Positions 11,717 through 22,287 of a stretch of DNA of 64,000 nucleotides are shown here, one piece after another. The notes beneath the pieces are model-generated. The model had not been told where the DNA came from. It was given only the letters and a program-made list of their open reading frames with translations, and ran no database searches. Origin of the DNA: Volutella citrinella (Eukaryota; Ascomycota; Sordariomycetes; Hypocreales; Nectriaceae). The position numbers and the translations under genes are program-made. The stretch is taken from the NCBI GenBank assembly GCA_034401135.1, contig JAWZSP010000008.1, positions 2,976,001-3,040,000 of the forward strand, in the 5' to 3' direction. The stretch's first letter is position 1. The number at the start of each line of letters is the position of its first letter.

Positions 11717-12213
11717 TTTGTAACACTCGAATTCTCCGAGCAATCCAGGGCATGGCGGCAAGTGAAAAGGGACAGTAGCGTGCTTTCCCTTGAGTTAGAA
11801 GGCGCTTCCGCAATCAATTCTTCGAACCCATTAGTGCAAGTTGCGATTTAATCTCAATAATGCCCCGTAATAGAACTCGTACTCGGGCTGAGTTCTGCGA
11901 CGCCTATTTGCTGAATTCGCCGCAGTATGAAACTAGTGGCAACGGAAGTAGCAATGGCGAGTACTTCTACTCATTTGTCGATGATATTGGACAATTCGAA
12001 GCGGCTAGCACCAGTGGACAACTCGACGGGGACTCGCCGCGAATCGAACAGCACGCGGCCAGACACTTCAACGCCCTGGGCCATAGGATCCGGGAGAAAG
12101 CCCCAGCCTAGTCTACTTCAGCACTTCGTGCCTCAATTAAAAAGATCACTCCCGCCACCAGTCAACAGTGCAAGATCGGCGGGGGTAGCGTGTCGATGAG
12201 CTGGGCAACTCCC

Positions 12214-12255
12214 ACTGTAGTGAATGCGTTCATTACTGTAGTGGATGCGTTCATT
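12214..12255 (+). repeat. Tandem repeat, 2 x 21 bases
   Basis: Two adjacent 21-base units starting ACTGTAGTG[AG]ATGCGTT that differ at one base. Confidence 0.85.
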
Positions 12256-13055
12256 AGAGGTGTCAGCTCACAAGCATTCGTGGCTTTCTCGCCTAAATCA
12301 ATTTCAGCAATACAGCAGAGTAGGACAGATAAACATCTTCGAGTCTTCTATCACTTTCCTGACTTAGGGGACTGGCAAGAACGACGCTACGATACTCTAC
12401 TGTTATACTTTTACGTAGCGTGGAGACAAGAAGTGCAGACAGTCAGCGAATAGCTATCAAGGCGCCGATGCCATGCAAGGTACTTTTAGTACTTAAAGTA
12501 AAAGGAGAAGTGGCCACTATAGGTAATAGAGTGATGGTGATTGGAAGTATGAAGATAGAGATGACTACCTAGGTGGAGCCTTCAGGCAAGCTCGAAACTA
12601 AGTAGCAAGCAGGAGACGTGGCGAAGGAGGGAGCAATTCTCTAGATTGTAGTAGTAAAGTGCTGAAGTTGGAGTAAGCCGGTGTCTAACCAGTAGGCAGA
12701 TGAACCGGCTGCGGTCCGAACATCCTCGGGGATGACGGACCGGCCATACCGCGTGCTCTTCGCAACAGGGGCATGCCAAGAAAGGCTACGAAGGGAGGGG
12801 CTCATCTCAGGTGAGGTGCGGCGGGAGGAATCCTAGCGGAACCTGGCAATTCTTCCAACGTGAGCATATCAGCATAGCTCAGCGCTCGGCCGCAATCTCA
12901 AAGTGATGGGTTGGTGTGGGGAGACACTATGTCGAATCTGGCAATTCTTCCACAGAGTGATCGGCTAGTTTCATAAACGACTTGCTACTGTACACTGTTG
13001 CCACATGCGCACTGGCCACACCCCCAGGCTGAGCCTGCCCAGCATCACTGTTTGG

Positions 13056-13064
13056 TTTATAAAT
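13056..13064 (+). promoter_or_regulatory. TATA box of the decayed permease (TTTATAAAT)
   Basis: TTTATAAAT lies about 100 bases upstream of the ATG at 13166, a reasonable spacing for a fungal promoter. Confidence 0.4.
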
Positions 13065-13165
13065 CGAGACTTGGATCCATTCTAAAACGGCATGAAGCAT
13101 CAAAGCTATCTTCCTCTTGCTGCCTCACTACTACCTCACTGCGTCGCGCCACACATCGGTCCAGA

Positions 13166-14200
13166 ATGGAGCGGAACCACAGCCTTACAGACGGCACGGT
13201 GCCTCTGATCACGAAGAAGTTAAATACCTTCACCCTTAGCCTTCTTTCCATTGTCTTGCCAAAGTAAGCAGATAACTGTACTCTGCTCTCAATCTACGAA
13301 TGCTCATCTCTGCAGCGTCTGGGCTTTTGCCGCCACAGGTCTCGTCATCGGCATCGCTGGTGGTGGCCTTCCTGTTTTGATATGGGGTTCTTTGATTGTT
13401 GGAATTATCCTCAGTCTTCTTGTCACTTCTTTTGCCGAGTTTGGTTCCGCGTACCCTTCCGTTTCCGGGTGTTTATTCATCTCTTACAAATTAGGTGGCC
13501 CCCGGTACGGGCGGGTATCCGTAGGTCTATCCCCTTGTTTCACGTTGCGATGAGCTCTCACGGTATTGACAAACAATCATTCAAGGCCTACCTGACTGGT
13601 GGAATTCACGCGCTGGCGTCTTTGATCACCCCAGCCTGTCTCATGGCTTCGCACGCTTCCTTCATTATAACCGTTGCCCAGATCATGCACCCGACTTATG
13701 AGCCGAAACCATGGCATAAGTTTCTCGTGTACCAATATAACGCACATGGGACATTCTATTTTATACCCCAGCGAGTCTGAACTTGTTTGGAAAAAAATAT
13801 GTCATGGCAGTCGCGACTCTATAGACCCGGGTAATTGTCTTATTAGGCTTAATATTACTACCATCCCAGCTGTTTTAGACAGATATTGAGTCAAATAGTG
13901 TTGTAGGGTAGCTTAAAGGGCCCAGAACAGGTAGCAATACTGCAAGGAATGAAAATCACATTTCTACAGCTACCTTCTCCTCGAAAATTATCTAAATTAA
14001 AATTTTTAGCACTTGATACTATCCTTGGATGCACAATGAGTTCCTGCTGCACTAAATTGGTGTCTATCATCACATCAAACATCATCCGTGGGCGGAATCA
14101 CCCACGCTTCGAGGAGGAGCGCGTCAATTGGTTTGTTCGGGTTTTTGCCTTCGACCTCTGACGTTCACAATGATGCTGGGTTCGTCTCGGTAATTAATTA
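13166..14200 (+). pseudogene. Decayed amino-acid/GABA permease (APC superfamily)
   Basis: From ATG 13166, exons 13166-13263, 13316-13514 and 13586-13780 join in frame. They read as the start of an APC amino-acid permease: NTFTLSLLSIVLPN, then WAFAATGLVIGIAGGGLPVL, SFAEFGSAYPSVSGCLFIS, GGPRYGR, YLTGG, and HPTYEPKPWHKFLVYQYN. These correspond to the first transmembrane segments and the 'P-x-Y-E-P-x-x-W-H' motif of GABA permease-like transporters. The frame then stops at 13780, far short of the usual 500 or so residues. A weak remnant (TSDVHNDAGF near 14157-14186) is in another frame after AT-rich sequence. The gene therefore appears truncated and decayed; the first two introns still look functional. 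Without the rest of the membrane domain it cannot act as a transporter. Confidence 0.7.
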
Positions 14201-15015
14201 TTTGGCAAGGGGTTCATTGAGGGAAAGATTGACGATGGCAGGGATCTTTGAGCCTTCCACCGTCCTTGAGGCAAGATATCTAGATTAGGGAGCGCAAAGG
14301 CCTCATACCGCATATGCGATCTCATCAGCAGTATGGGGGTACTAAAGCATTCAAACTGTCCGCTTGCGAGGGGTGGAGTGGCTGAGGCTGTGTCACTGTG
14401 GGAGGTAAGCGGGCTTCAAAGCTTGGCAGTCAGCCCAAGCTTATGTGTAATCCGCCAACCACTCTCGGATTCATGGTCGGACTCTGGTTTTGGGCTGTAG
14501 GGACTGGCTCGGGTATTCGAGTAGGGCCGACCAGGATCTGCGTCCTTGCATGGCCCCCAACAAGGCCGGCGTTGAAGATGCTCATGGAGGTGCCCTCCCG
14601 AGCCCTCATTTTGCAGGCCGATGATGCAGACCGGTGATTTCAAGGGCCGTCTGGTCCTTGCAGGCATCTGTAAAGCTGGTTTCAAGGCTGCATCTCGGGG
14701 ATCAATTAGAGATTACACATCATGGAGTTTGCCATGCATTGCTGGCCCGGGACAACGTGGCAGTGCCGAGCGGCTGACAGGATCAACCTAACTTCCTTGA
14801 TCGAGATGAGATGCGTATGGGAAAAGCCAAACGAAATACCAAGGAGTCTTCATGGATATAAATGACGCTGTCGTCCGCCCAGATACCGGTTCTCTTCATC
14901 ACTTCAACCAGCACTCTCAAAGAAGCTTTATTCTCCCCTGTGAACAACCCACTCCCTCAAAGTGTTTCAATCGCCCCATCACAGCCAAGCTTACATACCC
15001 AAAACCTCATTCACA
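14201..15015 (+). other. Intergenic, promoter of the small secreted protein gene
   Basis: No supportable exon. A TATAAAT box at 14857-14863, about 155 bases before the ATG at 15016, probably drives the secreted-protein gene, with a C/A-rich leader ending in CACAATGGC. Confidence 0.5.
14857..14863 (+). promoter_or_regulatory. TATA box (TATAAAT)
   Basis: TATAAAT about 155 bases upstream of the start codon at 15016, followed by a long C/A/T-rich leader. Confidence 0.45.
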
Positions 15016-15690
15016 ATGGCTCCTATCACCAAGACCCTCCTGGCCCTTCTGTCTCTGACTGCCCTCGCTGCCGCCAGCCCTGTGAACAACGACCCCGCCG
15101 CCTCCAGCACCGGCCCCGGATGCGCTGCCCCCACGACTGTTCCCGGCAACAGCGATAATACCGCCAAGAAGCCCATCAAGCTGGGTGCCGAGCTTTATAA
15201 CATCTACCCCGCCAAGCCCGAGCTCTCCAAGGGCGTCCAGCCCGGCATGCAGCTGTCTGCTTGGGGCAATGCGTCCTACGTTGAGCAGGTCGCCATCTTC
15301 CGCAATGTCCCCAAGGGTGCCAAGAAGTGCCGCGTCGGCCCCGTCACCGACTTGTACACGGACCGCATCTTCGTCGTCAACACAGACTGCGTTTCCGGCG
15401 AGTCTGCTCTTGTCCAGACCCACATTCTGACCAAGGTCCCCGCGGCTGGGGAGAAGATCTCGTACAGCTCCATCAAGGGCACCGTCGGGGAGAAGACCAC
15501 CACCTCGTTTGACATGGCCAACTGGGATGATGTCACCCAGATTACCGGAAAGGGCTCCTACACTCACTCCCAGATCGAATGCGCATCCGAGATTGCTGTC
15601 AAGATTTCCTTCTCGCTGCTCAAGGCTTACAAGAGCCTGTACGTTCAACAGGACGAGCTGAACGGCTACTTCCTTACCTACGAGCTGTAG
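15016..15690 (+). CDS. Small secreted protein of unknown function
   Basis: An intronless frame of 224 residues. I chose ATG 15016 because it sits in a good fungal context (CACAATGGC) and starts a clear signal peptide, MAPITKTLLALLSLTALAAA, cleaved near ASP-VNN. The frame is open further upstream but without a signal. The mature protein has few cysteines (one after the signal peptide, then single Cys at about 112, 134 and 203), many Lys/Ser/Thr and regular beta-strand-like stretches. Codon use is strongly biased to C-ending codons, suggesting high expression. I do not recognise the family; the Cys/Phe pattern near the end (IECASEIAVKISF) is faintly like But2-type secreted proteins. A role as an effector or wall protein is possible but not shown. 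Confidence 0.75.
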   Translation: MAPITKTLLALLSLTALAAASPVNNDPAASSTGPGCAAPTTVPGNSDNTAKKPIKLGAELYNIYPAKPELSKGVQPGMQLSAWGNASYVEQVAIFRNVPKGAKKCRVGPVTDLYTDRIFVVNTDCVSGESALVQTHILTKVPAAGEKISYSSIKGTVGEKTTTSFDMANWDDVTQITGKGSYTHSQIECASEIAVKISFSLLKAYKSLYVQQDELNGYFLTYEL

Positions 15691-16464
15691 ATGTATGCTG
15701 TGGGCATGTTTGAGATTCGGGACGGCGATAGCCTCTCGAGCTGTAGCAGGAGGGTGAAATTAAGAAGACACTATTAGGTTTTAGGGCGCAGGAGCCCAAT
15801 GTGAGAGGGACTAGAATGCAATAATGGTTTCTGAGAGCATGAGCATATTTCCAAGGTATGTATGCTGAATACAACTACAAACCCATTCATCTTCGTCATC
15901 TATACTGCCCACATGAGAGGCTACCTACTATTCCGGGCGACCATGTTTCTACTCTGTTTCCACTTCAGTTGACAAAAGGGTCTCTATTAAATGTGCGGTT
16001 CGTGCGAAATCGTAGGCGGGGAGTGTTTCGTTAATAAAATCCGTAAGGGGTATGTCAACCCGACGCCGTCAACTGATATGCGTTGCCCATGCTCTGGGAT
16101 GAGGCTTATCAAGGTATCATTGGTGCAACAGAGCGGGCTGTAGAGGCTCTCTATGACCTCATTGGAGCTGTGGGCCTTATCATTCCTGTTGGAGAACATC
16201 TCAATACCTCAATGATACAGCGGTACAGGCGCTTTCGGAAAGATCATCAATACCGGCCCACGGTTAGACAACTCTGGTGAGTCTCGCAAGTGATAGTACT
16301 GGGCTTTTAAACTCTTATATCATGCTGTCAGTCAACGAAGCGATGGCTAGTCCAAGTGACACTGGTTCAAAGCTATCCCCATCATAGTATCAGTGAGTTT
16401 TATAAGAGTCATCAATCTAAGACGATTGCAGAGTAATGTACTAATGCTTCCAGGATAATCCAAT
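15691..16464. other. Intergenic, no clear gene
   Basis: Nothing firm. An open frame at 16083-16280 (65 codons) has a plausible helical composition but no recognisable motif or conserved context, and is left unannotated. Confidence 0.45.
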
Positions 16465-16822
16465 TCAGCCAACAACTTTGACAACCACATTGTGCTGCCC
16501 AGGCACGACATTCATTTCCTCGTCAAACATCGTGAAGACGATGACATTGGGCTCACTCCCCTTTGTCGCCCTTCGCACAAAAGATTTGTAGTGCACATAC
16601 TCGTTTTCCCGGTACGACGGAAGGTAGAGAACATCGTGAGAAATACTGCCATCCATTCCCTCAGCCGTAGACGTACCGGGCACGGGTAGCATCATATCAG
16701 AGTTTAGAAACTTGGTGCTGCCAGGCTGCAAGGGAGCCGTTAGCGTCTTAAATCAACTGTGACTACGGTACCCATTTTTACATACCAGAGGGCCCACTAT
16801 AAGCTCGAAAGATTGGTTCCGC
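16465..16822 (-). pseudogene. Orphan 3' exons of an unidentified gene, 5'-truncated
   Basis: On the minus strand an exon at 16732-16465 ends in a stop after NVVPGQHNVVVKVVG. It is preceded by an intron with good signals (GTATGT start, CTAAC branch, TTGCAG end), and before that by exon sequence that joins in phase 0 to give FELIVGPL-PGSTKFLNSD. The sequence looks like genuine coding DNA with regular hydrophobic/polar alternation, but I cannot name the family. The upstream exon runs directly into the duplicated 3' block of the three-module gene at about 16823, so the 5' part of the gene is missing. Most likely a gene broken by the same rearrangement that brought in the duplicate. Confidence 0.5.
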
Positions 16823-16823
16823 G

Positions 16824-17217
16824 GTGGGAGGGAAAGAGATTCAGGACTACAGCGATGAGGCTCTGGCTGAGCTTCAGAGGGGAGATGGCAGCAAGGGGGT
16901 TGTGGATGTTAGGTAGAGCTTGGAAGATGAGCAACTCGCCGTATGTCACAGGAATGTCCATTCGGCATGCAGCTGGTTTGATACCCCGGCGATTATCTTT
17001 TCTGGCAAGAAAGGCTTCGATGTCTCTTCGGATGGTACTCTCCTTTCCTCCTGTGACGCTGCAGTACTACGGGTGGGCAATTGAGTTGTGTGCGCAACTC
17101 CAAGAGTTTAAACGTTGTTTGAGCATGCTTCTAAATGATCGATTCTACATTACTGACACCAGTGGCATCTGTAATCTTGGAGGTCGTGGACTCGTGGCCG
17201 GACTGTGGCCCATTGCA
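16824..17217 (+). pseudogene. Duplicated 3' fragment of the three-module gene
   Basis: Starting at 16824 the sequence encodes VGGKEIQDYSDEALAELQRG, identical to the C-terminal region of the gene ending at 11402, followed by a diverged tail and an in-frame TAG. The similarity continues for about 300 bases past the stop, with scattered substitutions and indels. Only the last 31 or so codons are present and no start exists, so this is a non-functional fragment. The high conservation of the coding tip relative to the flank is notable. Confidence 0.8.
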
Positions 17218-17388
17218 GCTTAAAAAACTTGGATCCTCTGTCTCAGGAGCAGCCCGGCCCAACGGCCTACAACGTCCGAATCTGTTGTTAATGACAGTGT
17301 TGAAAAATTAATTCCTAGAAGCTGCTTGAATATTCGTATGCCATTATTTTGGAGCTTATCGCTTTCGGGGTTGTGTGTCTTGCAGCGC

Positions 17389-17403
17389 GTCGGGAAGGTG
17401 GAG
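17389..17403 (+). promoter_or_regulatory. Cluster motif, distal site (TCGGGAAGGTGGAGG)
   Basis: TCGG, four bases, GTGGAGG. The flanks CGCG and CAG also match the site at 32069, so about 21 of 22 positions align with one indel. It lies about 630 bases upstream of the MFS start. Confidence 0.4.
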
Positions 17404-17829
17404 GCAGAATCCGAGACGGAGGGACCCGGCATAGTTGAACGTGGCGGCTGCCAAGTGCGCCGTACCGGTTGACCAACCTGAAAATGGCTGAGCTATTGAG
17501 TATTCCCTGCACGTGGAGATTCAGCTGAGCATCCTTGACTGGGCTCCGAGAGGTGCATCTGCGCCAGGATGCTCCATTCTGTCGGAGCCAGGACAGATCC
17601 AGGGGCCTCGTCTTTGCTGATACGGCACATGTACCGCCACACCCAGGTTCAGGTGCTAAGCGAGACTCTCGGTTGCATCTAAGATACTACCATTTGACGC
17701 ACTCTTCTTCCTCGGCATTCAGACCCTGTTTGGAGGAGGAGCCGGTGGAGCCGACCTCCCGCGCCGCAGCCGCCAACCCCAGACCCCAGATTCACTGGCC
17801 TAGTCACTGGCCCAGATCGCGGGGGTGGC

Positions 17830-17843
17830 TTGGAAAGTGGAGG
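17830..17843 (+). promoter_or_regulatory. Cluster motif, proximal variant (TTGGAAAGTGGAGG)
   Basis: Variant site (TTGG for TCGG) whose GTGGAGG half ends 192 bases before the MFS start codon, the same distance as the sites of the other cluster genes. Confidence 0.35.
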
Positions 17844-18034
17844 TTGGTCCGGTCAGCCGGCAGTTTGTCATGGGAGTCTGGCCTGTGGATTGCAAATGAA
17901 AACCTGATAAGAAGTGTCTGATATCCCGAAAACCACCGGCAACCTGGAAGCATCATTTCCCCTTGTCTGCTCACACATCATCCTCGGCAATTGAGAACAG
18001 CCTCTGGATTCTACGGTGTCGATATCCTGCAGTA

Positions 18035-19878
18035 ATGACTAGCTTCGCAGAGGCATTCTCCCTCTCCGAGGAGGAGGTCAGGAAGGCCGCTCCCCTGGGC
18101 ACAATTGTACCACCTGGTGAGTATCAATCGGCAGTCCTGCCAATGCCATCCCTCAGAGGTCATGAGTTGACTCGCGCTCTGTGCAGAAACATCCGAGAAT
18201 GTCGACATCATCCTATCCCCCGAACCGTCCGACGATCCTGCCGACCCGCTCAACTGGCCCGCGTGGCGAAAGGGTGCTGTGCTCATGTGCATGTCCTTGT
18301 ATGCCTTCTTGGCCAACTTCACGTCGGGCTCCATCTCGAGTGCCTTTCCGCTCCTGGCAACTCCGCTCGCCTTCAACCCGCCCGTGCCCATGTCAAAGCT
18401 GAGCCAATTGATCGCCGTAAGTCGAGCATCTGAGATGATCATTGTGGTGGCTAACCCGGTAACATAGGTCAATGTTTTGATGCTTGGTGCCGCCAACTTG
18501 TTCTGGGTCCCTCTGGCCAACTCCATAGGCCGTCGCCCAGTCATGCTCATCGGCCTTCTCATCTTGACCTTGTCATCAGTCTGGGCTGGACTGGCTGGCT
18601 CGTTTGGCTCCCTGTTGGCAGCACGAACAATCATGGGCATCGGGGGCGCTCCCGCGGACACCAGTCAGTTGCTCATTGCCTTTATTATAGCAAACCCTGG
18701 CTGACTCAACGTCTACAGTCTCCCCCAAGGTAGTAGGAGAAGTGTTCTTCGTTCACCAGAGCGGAAGAGCAATGGTAAGGCCCCCTGTTCTCATGCACAT
18801 GTTGCAGAGTCCTAACAGATCGCAGGGCGTGTACACGGTATTCTTGGCAGCCAGCCCTTCAGTCGGCGGTGTGGCTGGTGGCTACATTGCTGCTCGCCTT
18901 GGCTTGGACTGGGTCCAGTGGATTAATGTCATTCTCTCGGCCATTGTCTTCGTCTTGACTCTTGTCTTGGTTCCCGAGACGCAGTACAAACGCAATACTC
19001 CATCAACTACTTATGGGGATGATACCAAACCTGTCGACGAGCAAGTTGAAAAAGTTGCTGACGTCCACATCTCATCTGCGGCTGCCCCATTCACCTTTAA
19101 GCGGTCCCTGGGCTTCCAGAAGCCGGAGTTAGCTCCTCTCAAGCGTGTACTGGTACCGTTTGAGACGCTGCGACTTCCAGGCGTCTGGCTCGTCATGTTG
19201 TGGTATGCAGGCTTGGTTGGCGGAGTCGTCACCATGAGCACAATGGCCCCTCAATATGTTGCAAAGCCTCCGTACCTGTGGAAAGAAAAGGCTGGCCTCA
19301 TCAATATCGGTGGCATCATTGGAGCTTTCCTGGGTCTCATTTTCACCGCCTTGCTGGCGGATCGAGTCATGAAGCCTCGACGGGGATCCGCAAGTCTGTA
19401 TCTGGAGCCCGAATCTCGATTGCCTGTCGCTTTCCCTGGGCTTCTGATGGGAACTTTTGGGCTCTGGGTGTTTGGATTCTGTGCTGCCAACCCGTCCCCA
19501 AATGGCTGGGTTGGCTTGCAAGTCGGTGTCGGCATGGTGACGTTTGGCATTATGCAGGTCCCATCTATTGGATTCAATTATGTAAGTGAGATCGGGTTTG
19601 GCAATAGAAACATCCAGGCAGAAGCTAATGTTGCGCAGCTGATTGAGTCATACGGACCGGTGGTGGCCGACTGCTTTACCATCGTCACGAGTTTCCGAGC
19701 CATCATCAGCTTTGCGTGGACCTTTTTCGTTGGCGAGTGGGCTACTCACGCTGGACCGGCCGTCCCGTTTGGTGTCTTTGGCGGAACCATGGGATTCTTC
19801 TCGCTCCTGGTATTCCCTGTTTGGATGTGGGGGAAGCGTATGAGAATTGCAACTGAGGATTGGGTTTTGAAGTACTGA
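18035..19878 (+). CDS. MFS transporter of the ring-cleavage cluster
   Basis: Six exons (18035-18116, 18187-18416, 18468-18663, 18719-18774, 18826-19581, 19639-19878) give 519 residues. The protein has the DPLNWPAWRKG entry motif, then the usual MFS features: LGAANLFWVPLANSIGRRPVM (motif A, G-x-x-x-D/N-R-x-G-R-R type), ARTIMGIGGAPADT, YIAARLGLDWVQWIN, and a central loop followed by six more membrane segments. Exon 5 and exon 6 are separated by a 57-base intron that is stop-free and in frame; removing it restores GFNYLIESYGPVVADCFTIV, as expected for this DHA1-type family. It sits in the plasma membrane and, by context, probably takes up the aromatic substrate or exports intermediates. First gene of the cluster, with motif sites upstream. 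Confidence 0.88.
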
Positions 19879-20334
19879 GCGGAATGTTTTGCTGGACTCA
19901 ACAGATCACACTCCAGAGGGTATCTTGCCTCACCCATCCTTATCTTAGTTAGCAAGTAAGACTTGAATCTGATTTTGTCCTGAATTAGTCCTTTGTATCG
20001 TGGATAGAACCACACCACATGCAATAAAGCCGATCCCAAGCTTCATGCCGCCATGTCGATGAGAGTCGAACAAGCCATGAATCGACAGTTGGGATTTTTT
20101 AGCTCAACTAGTGTACGCTTATTATTTGTAGATACGGCTGGCTCTATGGAATGATCTTGCTGTTGGTTTGGCAGGTTTAGGCTTGGTAAATGAATGCAGA
20201 TGGTAATCACGTAACGGGTGCTGCATACGAGTATAACTATTCATCCGGGAGTGTATGAAATGGATTATAGTACATCATTGCCTCCACGTATCCTATCTTT
20301 GACAAAATGTGCTCGACAATATGGGAATTCTTAT
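19879..20334. other. Intergenic between convergent genes
   Basis: 3' flanks of the MFS and ALDH-like genes. A+T-rich, no exon, no clear structure. Confidence 0.5.
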
Positions 20335-22062
20335 TTATAGAAGCGACTGAGACTTCAAATTGTGGTAGGCAAAGTAGCCCAAGATGCCCGCGCCTGATAT
20401 CAATGTCGACATGCCCAAGGTCAGGCCGGTCAGAATTCCCTGATTAAAGAAGCCAATGTCGCCTCCACGTTTGACCCGAACATACTGTGGGACAAGTTTT
20501 GTAGCCTCGGCATCAAGTCTTCGGAGCAGCTGGACGGAGGCATCGCTGATGATCTGAGTGATTTGCTGGTTGACTTTTGAGCTGGAAGCGAACTTGGGTC
20601 TCGGCTGGGTGAAGAGGTCCACGTCGTACAGGGAATAGCTCGTGAGTGTGTAGGGGAATCCTGCCGGGGCGATTGGCGCATCTGGAAGCCGTCAGCTTGT
20701 ACGAAATCCGGGATACCCACCAGGGGATGCTTACATAGTAGCTGGGGTGGGATCTGGTTAATGAAGCTGGACGCTGAGTCCACGAATTGGCAAATATACT
20801 TGGCCATTGGGGGTTTTGTGAAGATGTACGACGCAGCTAGAAGCCCGCGTCTGTTTGGGAGAAAACGTCAGCACAATGTGCATCGAAACAGGGGGTTGTG
20901 TTCAAGCTTCACAGGAACGGCCGTGCGAGCCGTAGTACGACTTACCGCTGTGCGACATCGATCGCGTCATCCATGCTTGTGACTGAGTGGACATGGATGC
21001 AAGCGTCTGTGACCTTCTGGTCCAAGAGCGCGGAGTTTCTGTAGATGATGTTAGCACCGTCATTTCGCTGCCCCGCGAGTCTTGGTCAAATACCTGTCCT
21101 GGATGTCCAAGATGGCGCCACCGGGGCCCGATGAGATGACGTGCACTCCCTGTCCCTTTGTGACCTCGGGAATGTTCTCGCGCGACTTGGGACCTTCGCT
21201 GCTGAAAGCAACGCTGTGCTGGACCAGTGCTTGAACAAAATCCTTCTTCACCCACTCGTTGACGAGGACAATGTCTGGCGCGTACGGTGACTTCCCTTCT
21301 AGCCCAAATCTAGCCATGACGACTTCCTTGGCTGCTTTTTGGATGTCTGCATCCCGCTCAACGAAAGCAACGGCATGCATGTGCGTGTCGGAAACTAAGT
21401 GGTGCTTCAACGGTGTGCCTGTTGCTCCGTTCTGTAGAACCTCGACGTACGGGTGTCCAACGGTAGCGGCATCCACGCGGTCGGTTGTGACTTCGAAAAT
21501 ATCATTATCGAGAGCTTCGGCGATGAGACTACAGACAAGGCGGGGCGTTTCGAGGAGGGTTTGCCGGGTCTGTACGCTGCGTTAGTCGCGATACATTGAG
21601 CGAGGCTCAATCCTGGTCTAATGGTACGAATTAAGCAGTTCGCGCCCTCAGTTCGCGCCCTCGTACCTGTACAATGGCACAGTTGCCGCTCTGGATCGCG
21701 GGAGCAAGAGCGGCAACGAGGCCATAGAAGAATGAATGGACTGAAGGGTCGATGACGACCACTCCAGTGGGCTCCCGCGCCTTTGCATTATCGAGTCCCT
21801 TGGTGACCAGATATTCATGGCGCAGCTCTGCGTCTGGGTCAAGTGCAGCATAAGCCTCGGACAGACATTGCAGAGCGAGCCAGTACTCGATCTTGACTTC
21901 TGCTGACCGGTGACCTGTGTCTCTCTGAATCGCAGCTTGGATCTGTTCGGCATGCTTGGCAAGTGTGTCGTGGAGTCGCTTCAGCTGGCCCTTTCGGTAG
22001 ATGGCATTGTGCATGCGACCGTCAATGGCCGCAGACCTGATCTTAGCGAATGGTTTCGTCAT
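20335..22062 (-). CDS. ALDH-superfamily protein lacking catalytic residues, membrane-anchored
   Basis: Five exons (22062-21667, 21569-21094, 21038-20946, 20850-20735, 20681-20335) give 475 residues. The fold is that of aldehyde dehydrogenase: PTGVVVIDPSVHSFFYGLVAALAPAIQSGNCAIVQ, then AVAFVERDADIQKAAKEVVMARFG, then LVNEW.KKDF. However, the catalytic Cys segment (normally G-Q-x-C-x-A-P-D) reads G-K-S-P-Y-A-P-D, with Pro in place of Cys. The usual E-L-G-G catalytic Glu region reads LKHHLVSD, and no FTGS NAD-binding loop is seen. The C terminus has a hydrophobic segment (GILTGLTLGMSTLISGAGILGYFAYH), probably a membrane anchor. It is likely a pseudoenzyme or has an unusual activity. It shares a promoter with the small gene at 22468. 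Exon joins are all in phase. Confidence 0.85.
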
Positions 22063-22243
22063 TGCGCGATGGAGATAATGTGTGCTGGACAAGAAATTCG
22101 AAACTCGAACGACGACTACTTGGAGCTACCCACCCTGCACAGGCATCTGCATCGCAGCTTGGGAGCTCTCGACCAAATACGCCCATGGCCAACCCCTGCG
22201 GCTTCTCCACATGCCGAGTGATGCTAGGCGAAATCGAGCCATT

Positions 22244-22260
22244 CCTCCACATCCCGACGC
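22244..22260 (-). promoter_or_regulatory. Cluster motif (GCGTCGGGATGTGGAGG on minus strand)
   Basis: This 17-base sequence is identical to 32069-32085 in the dioxygenase/regulator promoter. It is 182 bases from the ALDH-like start and about 208 from the divergent start at 22468. Confidence 0.6.
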
Positions 22261-22271
22261 AAGGAAAGCCT

Positions 22272-22287
22272 CCTCCACCTGGCCCGA
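22272..22287 (-). promoter_or_regulatory. Cluster motif (TCGGGCCAGGTGGAGG on minus strand)
   Basis: Differs at a single base from the site at 28441-28456 in the monooxygenase/hydrolase promoter. Confidence 0.55.

Larger units (their letters stand above)
11403..13165. other. Gene-poor stretch with short repeats
   Basis: No exon I can support. Short open frames at 11860-12111 and 12190-12453 show no family motif. The stretch holds a 21-base tandem repeat (12214-12255), two copies of a CTGGCAATTCTTCCA element near 12844 and 12938, and a TATA box before the decayed permease. It looks like decayed or non-coding DNA. Confidence 0.5.
17218..18034 (+). other. Intergenic, promoter of the MFS gene
   Basis: No exon found. 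It carries two copies of the cluster motif described separately (17389-17403 and 17830-17843) and is the 5' boundary of the catabolic cluster. Confidence 0.5.

Noticed and set aside
16083..16280. Plus-strand frame of 65 codons with regular helical pattern
   Set aside because: No recognisable family, start context or splice structure; could be a relic but cannot be supported.
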